Shown here: in pieces, positions 33,935 to 43,516 of the stretch
Layout: each line of letters starts with the position of its first letter
How positions within the stretch are numbered: position 1 is the first letter of the stretch
Source of the DNA: Chytridium lagenaria
Lineage: Eukaryota > Chytridiomycota > Chytridiomycetes > Chytridiales > Chytridiaceae
Length of the DNA stretch: 64,000 nt
Direction: 5' to 3'
Assembly (NCBI GenBank): GCA_025449115.1
Contig: JAHLKC010000005.1
Location: forward strand, 372,001-436,000
Made by a program: the position numbers and the translations under genes
Notes under the pieces: model-generated
Database searches by the model: none
Told to the model about the DNA's origin: nothing
What the model saw: only the letters and a program-made list of their open reading frames with translations

Positions 33935-35231
33935 ATGAATAATACTTATAAATGTCTTCCACTGATTGTAGTGCATGGAGGAGTGAGTGAGGGTTGTTGG
34001 GCAGAATACAAGAAGAGCAAAGAGACAGAGAGACGCTGTTGCTGATGCATGTACTACAGGTTGAGTGTGTTAGTTAGTAGTAATAGTAGTAGTATGAGTG
34101 CTAGTATTAGTAATAGTGATTAGTGCTAGTGATACTACTCCTAGTACATTTACTACTACCACTAGTGATACTACTAGTGATACTACTCTTGCTATTAATG
34201 CCGTTGCTGCTGCTATCGCGTGTCTTGAATCCTCTGCAGAGACAAACTGCGGCCTGGGTTCAAACCTCAACCTCATTGGAAAAGTCGAATGCGATGCATC
34301 CATCATGGAAGGCCATCAAGGCGGTTTTGGGTCTGTCGCCTCGGTCCAAGGATTACGAAACCCTATCCTTGCCGCAAAGATGGTGCTTGCCCATGATCTA
34401 AAGGGGAGGGGTGCTTTGGGAAGGATACCCGCTGTCATGCTTGTTGGGGAGGGCGCAAGAGTGTGGTGTGCTGATCGAGGGGCAGAGGTGTGTGGGGAAC
34501 ATGACCTTGTGACAGAGGATGCTTTAAGGATGTGGCAAAAGGCGTTGGCGGCTTTACGAATGGTGGCGAATCAAGATGAGCAGATTTCTCAAGGTTGGTC
34601 AAACTAGTATTGAGTCTCTGTTTCCGATTTCCTTTTTTATTCTCAGGGTTTGATACGGTGGGCGCCGTTGCGATCGATCATATGGAAATATCGCAGCGGG
34701 AGTTTCTAGTGGAGGTGTCATGCTAAAGGTAAATAATTAAAACTTTTTTACCCATAAACTTTAACACTCTTTAACACTTTATATTACCAAACAATTCAGA
34801 GTGCTGGACGCGTTGGTCACGCCGCCATCTTCGGTTCAGGAGTCTGGGCTTCCAACCCTCACAACGATACACCCGGTTTCGGTTGCAGTCTCTCTGGGAC
34901 AGGCGAACAAATCATCAAAACCCAATTCGCCTCCAAACTCGCTGAACTTTTCACAAACCCCCACAATGATAGTCTGCAAGCCATCCAAAAAGGCTTGGAT
35001 GCGTTTTTGACCTCCCCGTTCCTTCGATACGATGACAAGAAGAGTGCTGGGTTCATTGCGGTCAAGGCTGTACCGACGGATGAGGAAACGTTACGAGTGG
35101 AGATTTGTGTGGCGCATACCACCGAGTCTATGTGTGTGGGATGGATGTCGGCGCGGGATGGGAAGGTAAAGACAAAATGGTCAGTAAAGGCGGTAGAGTC
35201 AGAAACCAAAATTGAAATGTTGAGTTTGTAG
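33935..35231 (+). CDS. Taspase-1-type threonine aspartase (Ntn hydrolase)
   Basis: Ntn-hydrolase of the asparaginase-2/Taspase-1 family. It autocleaves to expose a catalytic Thr, and in animals it cuts MLL, TFIIA and other nuclear proteins after Asp. Start ATG 33935 gives MNNTYKCLPLIVVHGGVSEG, the family's N-terminal strand. After an AGT/ACT-rich low-complexity stretch come AINAVAAAIACLES, GLGSNLNLIGKVECDASIM, PILAAKMVLAHDL and IPAVMLVGEGARVWCAD. The nucleophile region DTVGAVAID (34652-34678) has the Thr. It is followed, after one missing base at about 34680, by GNIAAGVSSGGVMLK, an intron from about 34731 to 34798, and AGRVGHAAIFGSGVWAS. This order (T-x-G-x-V-x-x-D, G-x-x-A-A-x-x-S-S-G-G) is diagnostic. 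The C-terminus ends at 35231. The exact joining of exons between about 34020 and 34150 is uncertain. Confidence 0.85.
34071..34195. repeat. AGT-rich to ACT-rich low-complexity, self-complementary tract
   Basis: About 125 bases in which the first half is built of TAGT/AGTAG words and the second of ACTACT/CTAGTGATACTAC words, so the halves are largely complementary. It lies in the 5' part of the Taspase gene, and its second half is read as Thr/Ser/Asp codons. Confidence 0.7.
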
Positions 35232-35273
35232 ACAATTATTAAATAAATGGTATCTTTTGAACTGATGCGTTTT

Positions 35274-35535
35274 TTTTTACTTGAGCACATATGCTAAAAG
35301 ACGTTGGCAAAATTATATATGAAAGAGATTTTGACTTTATAGAAATGAAATGTTATCTTTAAACCGTACTTTCAACTCGAGCACATATCCCACAACACGT
35401 TGGCGTAATAATATTTCGAATAAGTGATGTTGAGTTTATAGAAATTAAATGATATCTTTGAAATAATGTACTTTCAACTTGAGCACATATCCCACAACAC
35501 GTTAGCGTAATAATATTTCGAATAAGTCTCGTCAT
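35274..35535. repeat. Three tandem copies of the SPC24 terminal coding end (about 100 bp)
   Basis: Direct repeats aligned on GAGCACATAT at 35283, 35379 and 35481 (spacings 96 and 102). The copy at 35470-35535 is the real last codons of SPC24 (SKYYYANVLWDMCSS, stop at 35474). The next copy downstream is nearly identical, including the stop; the outermost one is more diverged. The array extends into the SPC24 3' UTR and reaches the Taspase 3' end. Confidence 0.9.
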
Positions 35536-36400
35536 TAATATCAATGAGCGTCATCTCATTCTTGTACGAAGAACCTTTAAAACATCCAATCAGCCTTAAC
35601 CTCCAAAAAAATCACTCACTGACTAGACACTTTGTAATGTTTCCAGTAACATCATCGACAACAGCTGTAATCCCTAGTTGTGTGAATATCTGAAGTCGAA
35701 GTCTAAAAACATCATCAGTTCAGACACTACAAAAATAAAAACATCCACATCACTTCCAACACATACCCATTCTCATCCGGCTTTCTCCTAAACTCCTCAT
35801 TCTCCAATTTCTGAAGCTCCACAAGTTCTTTTGTAAGCTGTCTCTTTTCCTCCTCCAAATGCGTACTCATCAGTTAAGGAACAATAAAAACGTTTGTGGA
35901 GTAAACAAAAAGTGGCATATGTAAAAAAAAAGGATATTCTACAATCTCATGTATATCTTGAATTTCTTTTGCCGTCGAAAACTTCTTTGAATCCAACAAC
36001 GCCAATCGATTCCGATGTTCCTTCTCCGCCACGAATCGATTCATCTGTCCCGTCTCCCGTTTCACTCCATCGATATCTCTTGACAGACCTTTTTACTGTT
36101 AGTCATACACTGTTTCCGACGTTGGTTACTTCGAAGCAGGTCCATGGTGTCGTTGCTGGTTTTTTGACGCAACTTTTCTGTGGTGAGGAGGGTTCGTTTG
36201 ATGTCGGAGATGATGGTGAGGTCTTCGGTGGGATCGAGTTGGGCGAGGATGATGGGGAGGATGAGACGGGGGTCGTTGTCGTCGTCTTGGGGTTGTGGTG
36301 GGGGGGGTTTGAGGTCGGTGGGGGGGGTGACTCCCATCATTGTTGAATGTCCGAAAATGGTGGAAGGTTTGTCAAATTCTTTTGGATGGATGAGGTTCAT
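35474..36400 (-). CDS. SPC24: Kinetochore protein Spc24-like
   Basis: Spc24 subunit of the Ndc80 complex, which with Spc25 anchors the Ndc80-Nuf2 rod at the inner kinetochore. The first exon (36400 to about 36090) reads LILPIILAQLDPTEDLTIIS and DIKRTLLTTEKLRQK, the N-terminal helix. A short intron is followed by MNRFVAEKEHRNRLALLD and further coiled coil (LEEEKRQLTKELVELQKLEN). The globular C-terminal domain gives LRLQIFTQLGITAVVDD with GNITKCLV, then ID-x-NDETYSKYYYANVLWD, matching the Spc24 end pattern (L-R-x-x-x-LGI, ..SK-x-Y-x-N-x-LW). Three or four short introns are present. Small size (about 230 residues) fits the family. Its last codons are tandemly repeated downstream. Confidence 0.8.
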
Positions 36401-37298
36401 AGATTCAACTGAAGTAGTAGTGGAAAACTAGTTTATTTTTTGGAGGCATGAACTTTCTGAGCTAAATGGAATAATGTAGCGATGACCGCGAGTGAAATGC
36501 TGTTACGTGATAATGTCCATGAACAGGATATATTCAATGGCTTGCAGACAGAAAAACATGGATGGATGTATTATTGGGGCATGAGCTTTCTGCGCCTACA
36601 TAAATACAAACTTAATTTCTAGTAAAACACAACGTGTCAATTGTTTACTAGAAATGTTTACAGTCGTGGACAGTCATAACTAATGTTTTAATGCTTTTAC
36701 GTGATATATTTTAACAACAAGGAAAACGACATAAGAAAAAAAAAGGGGGAGTAGAAAACATAAAAATCCATCAATGGATGGAATAATGTCACCAGGAGAC
36801 TCGGGCGCAGGTCCCTCAACAACGAGAAACACCCGCGCGCGAATAAAAGTCGCTACAAAACTCCTCGGCATTCAATCTTCGCCTGGTTTGACACTCTATA
36901 ATCCAGCAATGGAGGAAACATGCTGGGCGAGTAACACTACAGGTGGGGGAACCTTTTCGCTCATCGTGATGGGTGATAGTTTAATACAGGAAGGTTTGTA
37001 TGCATTAAAGAAAGGTTTAACAGTGTTTTTATGGAAGATCGATCCGTTGATATTGCATGACCACAGAGTCTAGACGGATAGGGATGTGGTGGCTTGACTG
37101 TGTGGTCGATGAAAGATGGGATGGATCCGTCATGCAACAATATCCAAAAGCATTCAAAGAAAAAAAAAAAAAGTAATTTTTCCATTTTTTTATAGTCGAA
37201 AAAAAAAACCCACGTCAATAAAAAGAAAAAAAACGACTCCACAGACAATTTGGATTTTCTCATCCCAAATCCAACATCCAACCCCCCCCCCCATAATC
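36401..37298. other. Intergenic region SPC24 / RRB1
   Basis: About 900 bases of divergent spacer. A 99-codon plus-strand open frame at 36774-37073 (MDGIMSPGDSGAGPSTTRN...) resembles nothing I know and lacks support as a gene. A and C runs occur before the RRB1 start (37143-37290), including a run of 11 Cs at about 37282-37292. Confidence 0.45.
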
Positions 37299-38848
37299 AT
37301 GCCAACACCATCCAAAAAGCGGTTAGGAGGCGATGACGATGAAGTCGTTGGTGTGGATACCATGGATTCCCCTCGAAAACGGGGGATGGGTCCCAGCGAG
37401 CTTATAGTGATGGATCAAGACGACGGGATGGGAGAGTTTGAAGATGCGTTTGAAGATGAGGAAGATGATCATGATGAGGTCGTCATTGCTCAAGATTCTG
37501 ATGATGAAGGTGAGTTTTCTTTTCTCATTTCCGTGCGTCGTCCTTTTCCCGTGCGTCGTCCTTTTCCATTTCCCTGCGTCGTCTTTTCCATTCCCCTGCG
37601 TCGTCTTTTCCATACCGAGTACAGCTATTGACCTTTTTGATATAGCTATGGAGGTGGATGGCCAAGCAATGACGGAAGATCAAGACGAAGAGGATGACAA
37701 GAACGTTCAAGTGTATTTACCTGGTCAGAAACTGGATGAAGGGGAGGTGCTGGTCGCCGATAACAGTGTCTATGAGATGTTGCACCAACTTCAAGTCGAA
37801 TGGCCTTGTCTCAGTTTTGATCTTTTGAGGGATAATTTGGGGAATGGACGGACTGTGGTGAGTTTTTCTGATTCTTTTTTGGGGGGGGGGTCGTGTATTG
37901 GAGTTGACTCTGTTTTTTGGTAGTTTCCGATGACGGCGTATTTGGTGGCTGGATCGCAGGCGGAGAAGGCGAAAGATAATAAGATTTATATTATGAAGAT
38001 GTCGGATCTTCATCGTACGAAGCATGATGATGATGGTAGGTTTTGCGTTGCGTGCACGCATTTCAACCTCAATGTTTATCCGCTGTCTTTGAAACCCGAA
38101 TGTTCACTCACATTTGCCATTTGAACCCCAATGTTCATCCACATATGCCATTTGAACCTGAATGTTAATCTGTTTTTTCTATAGACGAAGCCGATGACAA
38201 TGATGAAGACCTTGACGATGACCCTATCCTTGAATCCCGAACGATCCCCCACATGGGCGGTGTGAACCGTATCCGTGTCATGCCTCACCCTGAAGCGCAC
38301 GTTGTATCGACTTGGTCGGAGAATGGCAAGGTTTACATTTGGGATGTTTCACAGCATGTTGCGGCGTTGGATACACCTGGGCTTATCCCGCCAAAGGATG
38401 TGAAGCCTATTTATTCTGTGGAGAGACATGGACGGACGGAAGGGTTTGCGATGGATTGGTCGGAATTGGGGAGTGGCAGGCGGTGAGTTTTTGTGCTTTT
38501 CACTTTCAAGTTTACTTGGTTTATTCTTATGAATTACAATGAAGCTAATATCGTGTGTTTATCTAGACTTCTCACTGGTGACTTTTCATCCAAGATCTAC
38601 CTTACTGTTCAAACTCCCTCTTCTTTCGAAACACAAGCCCAACCTTTGTCGGCCACCAATCCTCCATTGAGGACCTTCAATGGTCACCCAAGGAGGAACC
38701 CGTCTTTGCATCCTGTTCTGCCGACAAGACGATTCGTATCTGGGACGTTGGACAAAGAACAAGCCTCAGATCACGTTTGAGGCGCATGATTGCGATGTGA
38801 ATGTTATTTCGTGGAATAGGTTAGTTTTGATTTCCTTTTTCTTTAGTT

Positions 38849-38881
<33 letters not shown>

Positions 38882-39568
38882 TTTTGAGATTGTTACCGCT
38901 TGGACGATTTTATGCCGCCGCAAGACCCATACCCTTGGGCTCTATTTTTGTGTGCTATGGCTTGTCGTTTGAGCAAGATTAACAAAAGGCCATCTCCACG
39001 TTTGACAAAACGCGTTCATCGCACCTTTACTTTGTCGATCACTTTTTTTGGCACGACATCTTTGTACCTCTTTCCCCCCTTCCCCCTTCCCCTCTCCCAA
39101 ACCACACCATTCTACCTCTTCTGAATATGAAACTGAAACCACCCCATATTCAGAATCACCGACTACCTGATCGCCTCTGGTTGCGACTCTGGCGCCTTTA
39201 GCGTCTGGGACCTCCGCTCCGTCATGCAATCACGCAATCCAAGAAACGCGCTGACCCCGCCGCATCCTTCCACTGCACCGTGACCAAATCACATCAATCG
39301 AATGGCACCCTTACGAGAGTTCTGCGCTGGTGGTTGCGGGGGCTGATCATCAGGTGACGATTTGGGATTTGGCGCTTGAACGTGATCCTGAGGAGGAGGC
39401 TGTGATGGCTGGACGTGGGGGGGAGACGGTGGAAGTGCCACCGCAGTTTGTTGTTTATTCATCAGGGACAGGAGGATGTGAAGGAGGTGCATTGGCATCA
39501 GCAGATGCCGGGGGTGTTGGTGTCGACGGCGTTCGGGGTTTAATATTTTTAAAACTATTAACTCTTGA
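37299..39568 (+). CDS. RRB1: Ribosome assembly WD40 protein RRB1/GRWD1
   Basis: Nuclear chaperone for ribosomal protein L3, needed in 60S assembly. The N-terminus (ATG 37299) is [16 protein letters not shown] with a long acidic region. Then come the family hallmark [20 protein letters not shown] and [20 protein letters not shown] (about 37710-37830), [40 protein letters not shown] with [60 protein letters not shown], and the C-terminal [26 protein letters not shown] and FNIFKTINS with stop at 39566-39568. Introns at about 37511-37646, 37859-37922, 38034-38184, 38483-38565 and 38820-39151 are visible. Single missing bases at about 38655, 39271, 39455 and 39530 break the frame but not the homology. 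Introns one, three and five carry repeats or a T-run. Confidence 0.92.
37520..37612. repeat. Minisatellite in RRB1 intron 1
   Basis: About five imperfect copies of an 18-23-base unit (GTGCGTCGTCCTTTTCC or CCTGCGTCGTCTTTTCCAT) lie wholly within the first intron. Confidence 0.85.
38070..38175. repeat. Degenerate repeats in RRB1 intron 3
   Basis: Three imperfect copies of a unit of about 35 bases containing AATGTTCATCCACATATGCC and ATTTGAACC, all within the intron before [13 protein letters not shown]. Confidence 0.75.
38851..38880 (+). repeat. Homopolymer T30 in RRB1 intron
   Basis: Uninterrupted run of 30 T residues in the last long RRB1 intron, near the 5' splice site. Its length is unlikely to be reliable in the assembly. 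Confidence 0.9.
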
Positions 39569-40591
39569 TTCACCCTCCCCCACACACACGCACATCTCCG
39601 CCTGTCGCATTCTGAACATATTTGCACTTTTTATTATTTTTAATGTTTCACTAGCCACCTCGTTTTTTCGTGTCATTTGCGTGTTTATTATTATGTCGTT
39701 GTTTTTTTTGGAAGGGAAGTCCTCGTTTTTTGTTTGAGGAGAATATATAGGGTTCATATTTGGCCCAGCGTTGAGAGGTTTATGTTGGTTTTGGAATTTG
39801 GTTGAGGGTACCGGTCTTTGCTTTCATTAACGGTTAGATGCACGGGAGCCTTATACCTGTTGCTGAAAATAACTTTGCGCGGGATTCTGAGTGTGTGGAT
39901 GAAGAGATGTTATTATATGCATGGGAACGATGTAGTCATGCTGGTCTGCTTGATGCTTCAATCTCGCCTTTCGGGCATCACGAGTGGCATGTGTATCACT
40001 GGTATAGAACGTTGCGTTATACTCGTCAAAATAGGGGTTAGGTGTACCCAAAATATGTGCGAGTTAGCAACTAAAGATTCAACGGCATCCACGCTTGAAA
40101 CGTTACTAAAGTTGATAAAAAGGTTTAGCAACCATTGTTGGTGTACGGCTGCCTGCCTACCACCAATTTGTCGATGATGGACGCACTCAACTATAGTGTT
40201 GATGTTGTCTGCGACAGATTGGCGGTATGTCGACGATCATGATGGGGCGCAGGAATGATGTTGCGTTAACGGTTGCTATTGAGGTGTGAAGGATGCGGCG
40301 GTTGGACTTTATGGTGACAAAGAGACGTGTTGTTGTTGACTTTTCGTGAACTACAAAAGATTTTGTTCTAAACATTCTCGTGTTTTTTTTTCGTTTTAAT
40401 AATAATGTGTGGATGATGATACGGCAATATGGATGGATGGTGAATAATTAAGTGTGCAAACACGAGAACACGAGGAAAATGGTGATAATGACCATTCCCA
40501 GCAAGCATGACGAGCGTAAAATACAAACAAAGAAGAAAAACCATGCCCAATAAAAAAAAAAAACAAGGTTGGATACGTGTAAGGCATGGTC
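39569..40591. other. Intergenic, convergent 3' regions
   Basis: About 1 kb between the RRB1 stop and the ATG15 stop. T/A runs occur, with a few open frames of 60-120 codons in conflicting frames. No domain or splice structure supports a gene. Confidence 0.5.
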
Positions 40592-42749
40592 TCATTCAGG
40601 GGGAACAGCAAAAAAAAAAAAGGGAGGAGGGGGGGGTATGATATAATCAAAATCAAGATCATGTCCAATCCACGCCTCACAATCAGAGCATCCCCCCTCT
40701 TTCCGTTCGATAAATTCACCCCACATTCCGGTACGTACTCCCAGGGTGTCAAGTACCTGTCAATCACGTATTGGATCCGTGATAGGATATGCTGGAGGAT
40801 TTGGTGATGGTGACGTTGCGATAAAGGGACCGTCGTCTTCGTTGGGGATGTGGGGGTGGGACGGGTGGGAGAAGTGGTTGGGGGGGTGGTGATGGGAGGT
40901 GGTGGAGTTTTCCCGTCAGTGTCTTGTTGGTAGAGACATTCTTTGCCAATGTGGCAGTGGGTTTCAAGGGCGTACTGGAGAACGGTCAGGATTTAAGAAG
41001 ATGTGCAGTGACTTTACCCCTCCATACCAACAACTCGATGTAACGCTTCTGCAGTCTCCAAGATACACTGGATCGCCGTCATTCCCGAACTGATAGATGG
41101 AAAGTGTTTTCAAAAACGGGACGTATGGCGTTAAATCACCGTCTTTGCCAACTTTATCGTTTTCAGGGTGTCATCTTGAAGTGGCTGTTGTTGTCCTGAT
41201 CGATGAGTGGTTTTCGCGGGTGTTGGTGGGAATGGTGGGAGGAGACCGAGGCGTTTTGAGAAGAGGAGGTCACTGGTGCTTCGAATGTCATGGCGGGGTA
41301 GTCAAATGTTAAAGCGACGAGAGAGGCGAGAGCACCACCGAGGGAGTGACCTGTCATCCAGATTGATGAGGAAGGGAAGAGTTGTTGAACAGTGTGACCG
41401 ATGGACTGAAGAAAAGGTAAAAACAAGGTTAATGTCGCAAAGAAAAAAATGGACTTACAGTCGCTAAACGGTAATAGCTTTCCTTGAAATCAGATTCACT
41501 CCTCACACAATCTGTATCGCAGGATGTCGCTGCTCTGTTGGCGCATCCACATACAGGTGTCCAAGACCATCTGCTTTTCCGCAGCAACATGAAAACATCT
41601 TGTTATCGTTCAACTTATCGTTTGCAGATGATGGGCCACCGGTGAAAGGCGTCTGAAGCGATGTGCCCTTGATAACAATGACGACCACGTCTTGATTCTC
41701 AGATGCGTAAATATATCCACGAATACCAGATCCTTTTGTTCCAAAGCCGTCGCTCTGAATAAGGTGGTGAGATTACGAAGGATGGCGACGTGTTAAAACA
41801 GATGGACACTTACGGCTCCCCATCCTGGTACTCAACCCACTCACGGTTGGTTGGCTCGTAATAGGCATTGTAGGCCATTTTCCCCATCGCCAAGACGGTA
41901 TCTTTGCTTCTATCGTCCGGAAGCAAGTGTGACTTGTGAGCAACAGTGACAGGCTCCCCATTCGCATCAAGGACCGAAACAACGGCTCTTGGGTTCCCCC
42001 ACTCTTTCGTCGTTAGGATTTGTAGTGTTGTTTCTACGTTGGCTAAAGATCTCGTTCCACCATTCCAGCGATTCACGCTCATCAACCGACATGGACGAGA
42101 GAAGATGGCGATCGTCCATAGCTGCCTTGACTTTAAAAGCACGGTCAGAGAATCCAGACCACATGGGTATACGGCCCTTCACATGCTCTATCTTCAAATC
42201 AGCGTAATCGGGTTGCGTCTTCTTTATCCTCTTGTTATGTGAGGATGGTAAGAGTGGAGCGCCAGAGAAGAAAGTGGGTGGAGGAAGAAGGGTGGCGATA
42301 TCCTGGATGATTTTCAACCTTTTAACAGATTCCCTGGGATGCCTGACGCCGGCTGCTTCCTCGCGGACACTTGTAGGGAGGGTATGGAGGAGGTCTGAGT
42401 CAGGAATCCAAGAGGTTTCGAGGTTGGATGGGTGAAGGGGATCGGGGTGGAAGTCGGTACGCTCAAAGTAAATCTGGCTAGAAGGGGAGCTGGAAAAGGG
42501 AGAGTCATCCTTTGCACCGATACGGAAGATGTGCCGGAGAGAGAGCTTGGATGAAGAGGATCGTGATGTTGTTGTGCCATCAGAGGAGGCACGGTCGGAG
42601 GTTGAACTAGTGGTCAGGGGATCGGAAGAGGGATTATCTGTCGATGTAGACGATGATGGTGATGTCCCCTCCACCTGCAGCAGCAGTGAGGGAGACGTCC
42701 CCATCATCAGCAGCATCAGCACCAAAGACAGTTGCCTGAGGGTGAGCAT
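40592..42749 (-). CDS. ATG15: Autophagic lipase Atg15-like
   Basis: Class-3 phospholipase/lipase delivered to the vacuole, where it disintegrates autophagic bodies and other intravacuolar vesicles. The start at 42749 gives MLTLRQLSLVLMLLMMGT, an N-terminal signal anchor. Then come LKIEHVKGRIPMWSGFSDRA, TVLAMGKMAYNAYYEPTNRE, a GSGIRGYIYASENQDVVVIV strand followed by KGTS, NDNKMFSCCCGK, and the lipase box IWMTGHSLGGALASL (about 41330-41375) with the nucleophile Ser. TFEAP follows, then FGNDGDPVYLGDC, TSSCWYGG and ALETHCHIGKECLYQQDTDG, which are specific to ATG15. The tail has YVIDRYLTPWEYVPECG and GCSDCEAWIGHDLDFDYII, ending at 40592. Frame changes at about 42050-42060, 41265, 41160, 41000 and the G-run at about 40682-40687 are needed. 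Introns are visible near 41410-41460 and 41755-41815. Confidence 0.88.
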
Positions 42750-43516
42750 CGCTCGAGGTGAGAAGACGTAAATGCTAAAAAAAATGAGATCTCGAATAAG
42801 TTTTTGGGGTTGGCTTTCTTCCCCCAAAATCAGATGATTCCGACCGCCTCTTGAAACGGGGAACCTTGTCAGCAGACTATATTCCGCGGGGCTGGTTTGA
42901 AATGACGACTTTACCCAAGATACAGAATTAAGGTTTGTTATTCCGACTTAACAATTGTTTGGGAATACAGTTGATTTCCATTGGTACTTTGTACTCTTTG
43001 TGACTTGGTTTCGGTAGAAAGATGGGTGTCAAAAGTAAGGCTGATGTGGTGGGTGACGTTGTTCATTCAATCGAATGCAGAATAAAGGGCATGAGAGAAA
43101 AAGAGACATTCAAATGACAGAATGACACGAGATCAGCGTGGAGAGTTGGAAGGAAGTCCTTTTGTAGCAGATGAAAAGTTACATTGACGTAAGTACACAC
43201 ACGTTGCAAGTCCACTAACATTAGCGTCATCATCCCATGTATTTCTTAATGATTCTACGTTTACTGGCCTACAGCATCCTGTCCCATGCCCGTCTAACTC
43301 CTGCGGTCTCCCCCGTTGTTTTTCCCTGTTGTTTCAAGCCATCCTCAAGGAACGTTTCAGAGTCTAAAAATTAATAAAGGCTGAGGCAGATTCTTTGCGG
43401 CTGGATAATATCGCATCCAACATCAACATCTTCCGCCTTAACACCGGCACAAGTATCGCCAATCAACCCGACAACACACATCCTCGGAAGTCTCGTCAAA
43501 CATCAAGAGCTCAACA
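42750..43516. promoter_or_regulatory. Divergent intergenic region ATG15 / Ste20-like kinase
   Basis: About 770 bases between two divergent starts. A short frame at 43395 runs towards the kinase start in a different frame and is probably 5' UTR. No specific promoter element could be named. Confidence 0.4.

Noticed and set aside
36774..37073. 99-codon plus-strand open frame between SPC24 and RRB1
   Set aside because: No recognisable domain, low-complexity start and no splice or promoter support; more likely chance in a spacer.
38851..38880. T30 run as a retroposon poly(A) tail
   Set aside because: It lies inside an RRB1 intron with no adjacent retroelement sequence or target-site duplication seen; simple homopolymer is enough.
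39838..40041. Short plus-strand frames downstream of RRB1
   Set aside because: Conflicting frames on both strands and no similarity; treated as spacer.
8594..42749. ATG18 and ATG15 as an autophagy gene cluster
   Set aside because: They are more than 30 kb apart with many unrelated genes between; co-occurrence is probably chance.
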